From Candidatus Gallacutalibacter stercoravium (GTDB taxonomy: Bacteria; Bacillota; Clostridia; Oscillospirales; Acutalibacteraceae), in NCBI GenBank assembly GCA_018716975.1, contig DVJE01000044.1:61279-125278 (forward strand): DNA of 64,000 bases. The letters are read 5' to 3'. Both the position numbers and the translations under genes were made by a program. How positions within the stretch are numbered: position 1 is the first letter of the stretch; each line of letters begins with the position of its first letter. This document shows positions 60,301-64,000 of this stretch, in pieces. The notes beneath the pieces are model-generated. The model worked only from the letters and a program-made list of their open reading frames with translations. It had not been told where the DNA came from and did not search any database.

Positions 60301-60738
60301 GTGGCTTTTTCCGACCGTGAACTGCTGGCGAGGCTTATCCAATGCGAAGCCGGTGGTGAAGGAGACGACGGTATGCGGGCTGTAGCCTGTGTGGTGATGA
60401 ACCGGGTGCAAATCACCTATGGGGAATACGGCAGGTTGGAAAGCACTGTGCGGGCGGTGGTTTTTCAGCCGGGGCAATTTGTGTGTGCCCGAGAGTCGGT
60501 AGGCGGCCAATACAATAGCCAAAACATCTATAATATGAGGCCGGAACAGATGCAATATGATATCGCAGATTGGGCCATTGCCGGAAACCGGCTGACGAAT
60601 TTGGGTTTTGCCCTATGGTTTTTTAATCCCTTTAGCCCGTCTTGCAGGCAGTATTTCCCATCTAATGTAGGGCATTTTGTAATACGCATTGGAGATCACT
60701 GCTTTTACAACCCGACCGAGGCGTATGCCGACACCTGA
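60301..60738 (+). CDS. cwlJ: Spore cortex cell-wall hydrolase, CwlJ/SleB type
   Basis: The 145-residue protein is a Hydrolase_2 domain only: LLARLIQCEAGGEGDDGMRAVACVVMNRV with the catalytic glutamate, VFQPGQF and ALWFFNPF. It lacks the peptidoglycan-binding domain of SleB, as CwlJ does. It starts with GTG at 60301 behind GGGAGGTG. It is followed 43 bases later by gerQ, the same order as in the Bacillus cwlJ-gerQ pair, where GerQ is needed for CwlJ localisation in the coat. Confidence 0.82.
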   Translation: MAFSDRELLARLIQCEAGGEGDDGMRAVACVVMNRVQITYGEYGRLESTVRAVVFQPGQFVCARESVGGQYNSQNIYNMRPEQMQYDIADWAIAGNRLTNLGFALWFFNPFSPSCRQYFPSNVGHFVIRIGDHCFYNPTEAYADT

Positions 60739-60781
60739 GAGGCCGGCCAGCCTATCAAAAAAGGGAGTGTGATAACGGCAA

Positions 60782-61234
60782 ATGGACGACAATAGAGGCA
60801 ATAGCCAAAGCGGCCAAAATCGTTTTAGCGAAAGTTTGCGCAACAGCCGCGATAACGACTACGTGCAGGAACTGCCGGGCGGTTCCAGAAGAGTGCTGGA
60901 TTTTACCACGCCCCCCCAAAGCTCCTTTGACTCTGAAGAGATGAAGGGCTCATTGCAACGTATCTTAGCAGAAAATATCGGCGAATATGTAGTGGTGGAA
61001 TTTTTAATAGGCACTGCGATGATTATGCGCAAGCAGGGAATTTTGTATTTTGTAGGAACCAGTTATATCACGCTGTACGACGATCAGGAAAGAAACTTTA
61101 TTGTGTGCGATATATTTTCAATTAAGTTTGTCTATTTTTACTTTCCGGGAGATCGTCCCAGGCAGCGCAATTTCAACGTGCTTCCCAGCAGTAATGGTAC
61201 AAACAGCAACGGCATGGGTAATGCGCGCAGATAA
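60782..61234 (+). CDS. gerQ: Spore coat protein GerQ-like
   Basis: The 150-residue protein has a polar, Asn/Gln-rich N-terminus and a conserved C-terminal core, GSLQRILAENIGEYVVVEFL, then KQGILYFVGTSYITLYDDQE and VCDIFSIKFVYFYFP, which matches GerQ. GerQ is a coat protein needed for CwlJ function in germination. An Asn/Gly-rich tail ends the protein. The operon with the cortex hydrolase and a sigma-E-like promoter support this identification. Confidence 0.85.
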   Translation: MDDNRGNSQSGQNRFSESLRNSRDNDYVQELPGGSRRVLDFTTPPQSSFDSEEMKGSLQRILAENIGEYVVVEFLIGTAMIMRKQGILYFVGTSYITLYDDQERNFIVCDIFSIKFVYFYFPGDRPRQRNFNVLPSSNGTNSNGMGNARR

Positions 61235-61260
61235 AGTGGTGGTTAGCAGTTAACAAAATA

Positions 61261-61290
61261 AGACCCGCCGTATGAAGATACGGCGGGTCT
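61261..61290. terminator. Bidirectional terminator between gerQ and sleB
   Basis: A perfect 13-bp stem (61261-61273 with 61278-61290) with a four-base loop between convergent genes; the T-tract is short. Confidence 0.65.
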
Positions 61291-61320
61291 GCCTGCATAA
61301 AACCCGGTAACGGCGCAGCT

Positions 61321-62058
61321 TTAAGAACAAAATCGATGCTTGCCGATAACAGTAATGACCGGCCGCGAAAAGATCCATTGGTTGGTGGATTTGGCGGGGT
61401 TGTAATAATAAATAGCGCCGCCGGAGGGATCCCATCCGTTCATCGCGTCCTGTGCCGCACGGCGGGCAGAATCCGCCACAGGTTCGTTAAACTGCCCGTC
61501 GTTCAGGCAGGAAAAGGCGCCGGGTTGATAAACAACACCCGCCAACGAGTTGGGAAAGGAGGGGTGTTCGATGCGGTTTAGAATTACAGCTCCCACTGCA
61601 ACCTGGCCGGTATAGGGCTCCCCTCGGGCTTCGGCGGAGATAACCCGCGCCAGCAGGGCGATATCGCTATCGCTGTATTGTCCGTTTCCTGACACACTGG
61701 AAGAAGTAATGCCCAGTTTTTCTAATGTTTTGGGGCCTACGATGCCATCGGCGGTAAGGCCGTTTTTTTGCTGGAATAAAATGACGGCCTCTTTGGTTTG
61801 CGTACCGAATATGCCGTCCACTTCACCGGAATAGTAGCCCCATTTTTTTAGATTGGTTTGGATTTGGCGTACTTCTTCCCCGCGGGAGCCGTATTTTGAT
61901 AGAGTTTGTATGGTGCTTTGCTCCCCTTGCGCCTGTCCACTGGTTTGGGTGGCTTCCGATTGTCCCTGCCGGGCTAAAAAGATAACCATGAGGTTAAGCA
62001 GCACAATACCGGCTAGGCAAGCCAGCTTTTTGAGTAGCGCGAATTTTGATACCGACAT
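61321..62058 (-). CDS. sleB: Spore cortex-lytic enzyme SleB
   Basis: The 245-residue protein has an N-terminal membrane or signal segment (8-28), a peptidoglycan-binding domain (about 52-110, YGSRGEEVRQIQTNLKKWGY) and a Hydrolase_2 domain (about 125-245, ALLARVISAEARGEPYTGQV, VYQPGAFSC). This is the standard SleB layout. It breaks down cortex peptidoglycan during germination. The ATG at 62058 follows GGGAGG. Confidence 0.9.
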   Translation of the reverse strand: MSVSKFALLKKLACLAGIVLLNLMVIFLARQGQSEATQTSGQAQGEQSTIQTLSKYGSRGEEVRQIQTNLKKWGYYSGEVDGIFGTQTKEAVILFQQKNGLTADGIVGPKTLEKLGITSSSVSGNGQYSDSDIALLARVISAEARGEPYTGQVAVGAVILNRIEHPSFPNSLAGVVYQPGAFSCLNDGQFNEPVADSARRAAQDAMNGWDPSGGAIYYYNPAKSTNQWIFSRPVITVIGKHRFCS

Positions 62059-62096
62059 GTGGATGTCCTCCCGGTTGTTAACGTTGCCCTTTTGCG

Positions 62097-62127
62097 ATAT
62101 TCTATCCGGCATCAGGGAGAATTATGC
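62097..62127 (-). promoter_or_regulatory. Sigma-F/G-like forespore promoter of sleB
   Basis: On the minus strand GCATA (62127-62123), a 15-base spacer and GGATAGAATA (62107-62098) closely follow the sigma-F/sigma-G pattern (GHATR, GGHRANAHTR). SleB genes are normally made in the forespore, so the prediction agrees with the family. Confidence 0.65.
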
Positions 62128-62184
62128 AGTGTACGGCACAGCAAAGGTGCGACTTGTTATTATGGTGGCACGAGTCATTGGCTA

Positions 62185-62231
62185 AAAAACCGCCGGATCA
62201 AAAGGGCAATCCCTTCGCTCCGGCGGTTTTT
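62185..62231. terminator. Terminator of the polysaccharide deacetylase gene
   Basis: A perfect 13-bp stem (62185-62197 with 62219-62231) with A- and T-runs on either side; its 21-base loop can form a small inner hairpin. Confidence 0.75.
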
Positions 62232-62259
62232 ATGCTCTGCTGTGAGCGGCCTTGCCTAA

Positions 62260-63303
62260 TTAAGTATCATATGGAAAGGTAATGGGCTGCACTTCATTGG
62301 TAAGAGGCGCGAAGCAAAAGCCTTGTGCGCGCAAACCGTCTATAATGGCGGGCAGCGCTTCCACCGTGGTGGTTTTTGGCTGGCTGTCGTGCAATAGAAC
62401 AATCCCTTGATTGAAGCCGGCGGAATAGTTTAGCACGTTGTTGACGCACTCCTGTGCCGGAACGCCGTTGCGATCGGCATCGCCGGTGGAAAGGTTCCAA
62501 TCGTAAAACCGGAATCCCCGGCGCAACATTTCTTGTGCAATATCCTTTCGCACGGCGCCGTTATATCCGTTGACCGAACCGCCCGGGAAGCGGAAAATGG
62601 TGGGAGAAATCCCGGTGGCATCTTGCACCAAGGTGTAAATACGGTTAAAGTCTGCTAAGTAGGCCTCTTTAGAAGCATAAATTTGATTAAAGTCGTGTGT
62701 GTAGGTATGAATACCCAGCGTGTGCCCTTCACGCACAATACGGCGCATCAATTCCCGAGAGGCATCATTATCCTGCCCCACCACAAAGAAAGTAGCTTTC
62801 ACGTTTTTTTGCGCCAATATATCCAGCACCTCGGCGGTACGCTGAGATGGGCCGTCGTCAAAGGTGAGATAGATTGTTTTGTTTGCTACCACAGATTCAG
62901 CCGGAGGTGTGCAGTAAAGATTCGGGTAAGGATCGCCGGGAGGGGGTGCAGAAGGAGCGCTGGTTGCCTCGCTGGAAACACCGGCGCTTTCGGCTTGGAT
63001 ATCCTCGGCTTTTTCGCTAGATGAAAGTTGTGAGGAAGAGTTTTGTTCTTGAGAAGATGCAGAAGCAGGCATCGACGATGTTTCTATATTATTAGAAGGA
63101 GCATCGTGAGATGCAGGATCGCGGGAAGAAAGAGAAGCGGCTGTGCTTTGCGGTTCCGCCTCTGCTGTGGGAATTTGATTCGATGGGAGCGAGACTGCCA
63201 CAGTTAACGCAGCAAGCCCGCCTATTAATAGGAACAGCAACATCCGATTAACAGCAGGAGCATGCCGCTTGCGTTTCAAGCGCCGATTAGATGAAGTAGG
63301 CAT
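62260..63303 (-). CDS. Membrane-anchored polysaccharide deacetylase (NodB family)
   Basis: The 347-residue protein has a basic N-terminus, one membrane helix (about 19-40), a long Ser/Ala/Glu-rich linker (about 45-130) and a C-terminal NodB domain. The domain carries TIYLTFDDGPS (first aspartates), HTLGIHTYTHDF (metal histidines), RFPGGSVNGYN and FYDWNLSTGDAD. It removes acetyl groups from peptidoglycan or another cell-surface glycan. Its neighbourhood with spore cortex genes hints at a PdaA-like role but does not prove it. The ATG follows AAAGGAGG. Confidence 0.87.
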   Translation of the reverse strand: MPTSSNRRLKRKRHAPAVNRMLLFLLIGGLAALTVAVSLPSNQIPTAEAEPQSTAASLSSRDPASHDAPSNNIETSSMPASASSQEQNSSSQLSSSEKAEDIQAESAGVSSEATSAPSAPPPGDPYPNLYCTPPAESVVANKTIYLTFDDGPSQRTAEVLDILAQKNVKATFFVVGQDNDASRELMRRIVREGHTLGIHTYTHDFNQIYASKEAYLADFNRIYTLVQDATGISPTIFRFPGGSVNGYNGAVRKDIAQEMLRRGFRFYDWNLSTGDADRNGVPAQECVNNVLNYSAGFNQGIVLLHDSQPKTTTVEALPAIIDGLRAQGFCFAPLTNEVQPITFPYDT

Positions 63304-63640
63304 AACAATCCTCCTTGCTTTGCTCTATATTTATCGTTAAGACGCATTCACCCAACAACCGGCGGAAGTAAGCGATTGCCGATGTGAAGCATGCTTCCCT
63401 TTTACTCTATCACATTTTTCGACAAAAGTCGTTGAAAAAGGGTATCAGAATGATAACAGCTCTGTTACCTTTCTTTCTGGAATGGAAATAACTCTACAAA
63501 TGCATTTGCGCATATAATAAGAAAAAGGGTAATAATAGTGGTGAATATAATAATAAACACAATATCTTGTGATAATAATGGGAGGCAGAGGGAAAAGAAC
63601 ACCCTTTTAAAGAAAAAATGAAATTTTTTTCGAAAAAGGG

Positions 63641-63669
63641 TTGACTTTCTCTTCTAGGTTTGATATTAT
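63641..63669 (+). promoter_or_regulatory. rRNA operon promoter
   Basis: TTGACT (63641-63646), 17-base spacer, TATTAT (63664-63669), in AT-rich DNA about 300 bases before the 16S gene. Earlier AT-rich sequence may act as an UP element. No gene is credible between 63304 and this site. Confidence 0.75.
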
Positions 63670-63964
63670 AATTAAGCGCTCGAGAGAGACAGGAAAAAAT
63701 CGGTAAGGTTGAATAAAAGATTTCGACAAATATCGAGGTTATCTTGTTGATAATAACGAAGCGCACAGGACCTTGAAAATTAAACAACACAAGAGAGTAA
63801 GGAAGAGCGAAAGCGAGACCCGAAATTCTAAAGAATGGTTCGAGGCGGAAATGAGAATGGAAGCCGAGGACGAGAGTGACAGACTAAACTGTCGAAGCTA
63901 AGCGTACAAAGAGCTAAGACGCTTTAAGGTATGGTTAGAACACCGGAAGGTGTTTTGATACAAT
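63670..63964 (+). other. rRNA operon leader (pre-16S)
   Basis: The leader contains CTTGAAAATTAAACAAC near 63773, the sequence type usually found before clostridial 16S genes and in their processing stem or boxA, and a small hairpin (63939-63944 with 63949-63954) just before the mature end. Long purine-rich stretches here pair with sequence beyond the window. Confidence 0.6.
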
Positions 63965-64000
63965 ATTTTAGAGAGTTTGATCCTGGCTCAGGACGAACGC
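63965..64000 (+). rRNA. 16S ribosomal RNA, 5' end (cut by window edge)
   Basis: The universal 5' sequence AGAGTTTGATCCTGGCTCAG starts at 63972, followed by GACGAACGC. By E. coli numbering the mature 5' end is near 63965. The rest lies beyond the window. Confidence 0.97.

Noticed and set aside
63494..63790. Minus-strand 98-codon frame before the 16S gene
   Set aside because: It overlaps the rRNA promoter and leader, and its composition reflects AT-rich noncoding DNA.
1..64000. tRNA genes or CRISPR arrays
   Set aside because: No cloverleaf with TTCRANY-type T-loop and no regularly spaced repeat was found on either strand by reading.

Overview
This 64 kb window looks like chromosome from an endospore-forming, anaerobic Clostridia-type Firmicute, most likely of the Oscillospirales/Ruminococcaceae kind. 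The evidence is strong GGAGG ribosome-binding sites, sigma-A promoters, sporulation genes (gerQ, two SleB/CwlJ-type cortex hydrolases) behind sigma-E-like and sigma-F/G-like promoters, a ferredoxin-linked indolepyruvate oxidoreductase, and many plant-polysaccharide and sugar-acid genes. The genus cannot be fixed from the sequence. It opens inside a dUTPase gene and ends on the first bases of a 16S rRNA gene.

Layout. 1-1.4 kb: 5' part of dut (minus) and a metallophosphoesterase. 1.4-6 kb: five tandem minus-strand paralogues of an unrecognised membrane-anchored protein family, two sharing a 172-bp block of about 94% identity. 6.2-9.5 kb: a BceAB-type peptide-antibiotic ABC transporter behind a BceR-type operator, plus a 54-residue membrane peptide. 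9.5-13.8 kb: HAD phosphatase, DUF1624 membrane acyltransferase, Tex. 13.9-24.4 kb: an eight-gene sugar-acid operon (putative glycosidase, SDR, enolase-superfamily dehydratase, KDG kinase, UroD-like protein, KDPG aldolase, a possible DUF3863-like protein, APH-like kinase) from a near-consensus promoter. 24.4-29.6 kb: glycogen phosphorylase and a GH13 alpha-glucanase, with a 32-residue membrane peptide encoded between them on the other strand.

29.6-33.5 kb is an accessory, more AT-rich island: IS3 transposase remnant, RloA/RloB-type ATPase plus TOPRIM-like pair, two tandemly duplicated XRE repressors and an orphan gene. 33.6-41 kb: lipoprotein, MTA/SAH nucleosidase, single-chain PurL, a Cro-type regulator and RarA. 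41-46.5 kb: a LacI-family regulator with a collagen-like N-terminus facing a GH51 arabinofuranosidase that carries its probable operator, then a UroD/MtaA-like gene divergent from an AraC regulator. 46.5-51 kb: paaK-iorA-iorB-ACT operon for aryl-2-oxoacid and arylacetate metabolism.

51.0-52.2 kb is the most unusual locus. A clear M-box (Mg2+) riboswitch with terminator precedes not a transporter but a 203-residue soluble protein. That protein looks like an Mg2+/Ca2+ P-type ATPase N-terminus joined in frame to an actuator domain, with transmembrane helices 1-2, the rest of the pump and the catalytic TGE motif missing. 52.4-59.9 kb: HemW, a PAS/GGDEF/GAF diguanylate cyclase, pyrophosphatase, MATE pump, MGMT-like protein, and a DUF134/NifX-like pair behind a two-operator promoter. 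60-63.3 kb: spore cortex hydrolase-gerQ operon, sleB and a polysaccharide deacetylase. 63.3-64 kb: rrn promoter and leader.
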